Source of the DNA: a bacterium
GTDB lineage: Bacteria; Babelota; Babeliae; Babelales; Vermiphilaceae
Direction: 5' to 3'
NCBI GenBank assembly: GCA_030672115.1
Contig: DAOVGZ010000066.1
Coordinates: 1-5,314, forward strand
Length of the DNA: 5,314 nucleotides
The stretch's first letter is position 1. The number at the start of each line of letters is the position of its first letter. This document shows, in pieces, positions 4,845 through 5,314 of this stretch. Under the pieces are notes generated by a model that ran no database searches, was not told the DNA's origin, and saw nothing but the letters and a program-made list of their open reading frames with translations. The translations under genes and the position numbers were made by a program.

Positions 4845-5314
4845 TTCATTTCTTTTGGTGAATCAATATTCATTTGTTCCAAAATAAATGGTGCAACATC
4901 AGCAAGTTGATCAAGAGGAAGTTCTTCAGAGCTTCCTTTTTTGTTTTGCGAGCAATAAATAAATGGAACTGGGTTTGTTGTATGTGCTGTTTGTGGTTGA
5001 TTGGCTATAGGGTTAAACATATTTTCTGCATTTCCATGGTCTGCTGTTACAAAAAGTATGCCATTCATTTTTTTTACAACAATGTTGTATAATTTTTGGA
5101 GTTCTTTATCAAGATATTCTATAGCTTCTACTGTTGCTTGTATGTTGCCAGTGTGTCCAACCATGTCTGCATTTGCATAATTAATAAGATAAAAATCATG
5201 GACATCAGTTTGTAAGGAATGTATAACTTCGGTTGTTATTTTTTCTGCTGACATTTTTGGATGGTGAGCATTGTTTTCAGTTTCTATAGATTGAATAATT
5301 TTTCGTGTTTCATT
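4841..5314 (-). CDS. gpmI: 2,3-bisphosphoglycerate-independent phosphoglycerate mutase, C-terminal part
   Basis: This enzyme interconverts 3- and 2-phosphoglycerate in glycolysis, using two Mn2+ ions and no 2,3-bisphosphoglycerate. The minus-strand frame is open to the right edge, giving 157 residues of a protein usually near 510; the N-terminal two thirds, including the phosphoserine, lie outside. The first 20 residues in the window (from NETRKII to AHHPK) match the region before the conserved PEMSA-like segment, so the Met at 5254 is internal and not the start. Metal ligands are recognisable: the Asp and His of NADMVGHTG, the Asp-His of TADHGNAE, and the His of TAHTTNPVPF. The family usually shows all of these, so the visible part looks intact. 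Its TAA overlaps the GNAT stop codon in the opposite direction. No terminator is visible beyond it on this strand. Confidence 0.95.
   Translation of the reverse strand, partial: NETRKIIQSIETENNAHHPKMSAEKITTEVIHSLQTDVHDFYLINYANADMVGHTGNIQATVEAIEYLDKELQKLYNIVVKKMNGILFVTADHGNAENMFNPIANQPQTAHTTNPVPFIYCSQNKKGSSEELPLDQLADVAPFILEQMNIDSPKEMN

Noticed and set aside
4874..5092. A 72-codon plus-strand frame rich in Cys, Trp and Phe
   Set aside because: It is antisense to gpmI, which is strongly conserved here; the composition is what the reverse complement of that gene would give.
5252..5254. Met at 5254 as the start of a short phosphoglycerate mutase-like gene
   Set aside because: The frame stays open to 5314 and the upstream residues continue the family alignment, so this is an internal Met of a full-length gpmI cut by the window edge.

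Overview
The window is an AT-rich stretch of bacterial chromosome carrying mostly housekeeping genes. From left to right it holds the 3' part of the tmRNA gene (ssrA, +), a HAS-barrel-like protein and ribonuclease HII (both -), an XRE/S24 repressor-like regulator (+), ribosomal proteins S6 and S18 (+), tRNA pseudouridine synthase TruA followed by a membrane-anchored GNAT acetyltransferase (+), and the C-terminal part of cofactor-independent phosphoglycerate mutase (-, running off the right edge). No insertion sequence, CRISPR array, tRNA gene or phage gene is visible.

The gene order, the low GC content, the small spacers and an N-terminally anchored GNAT protein would suit a reduced-genome, host-associated Gram-negative lineage. 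Candidatus Dependentiae (TM6) is my best guess. It rests on general resemblance only and needs a database search.

Positions 1-305 are the post-tag portion of a one-piece tmRNA, closed by its own intrinsic terminator at 329-361. Positions 369-1638 are a minus-strand pair: rnhB is upstream and the HAS-barrel-like gene starts inside its last 32 bases. The rnhB reading frame ends in a sequence that looks like a sliding-clamp-binding motif, encoded within that overlap. Positions 1639-1732 form a divergent control region between rnhB and the regulator, with a strong promoter-like sequence and a repeated TACTATAA element.

Positions 2439-2484 terminate the regulator gene. The 2491-2559 leader of rpsF folds into three consecutive hairpins. 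rpsF encodes an S6 with a long charged tail and is followed after 2 bases by rpsR, without the ssb or rplI that often accompany them. A strong hairpin at 3457-3493 separates rpsR from truA. The truA and GNAT genes are 15 bases apart and probably cotranscribed. The GNAT gene and gpmI converge on one shared TTAA, so there is no room for a terminator between them.

The observations most worth a second look are the putative clamp-binding tail of RNase HII, the acetyltransferase with an export or anchor sequence, the S24-family regulator that keeps its catalytic dyad but lacks an obvious cleavage site, and the structured rpsF leader.
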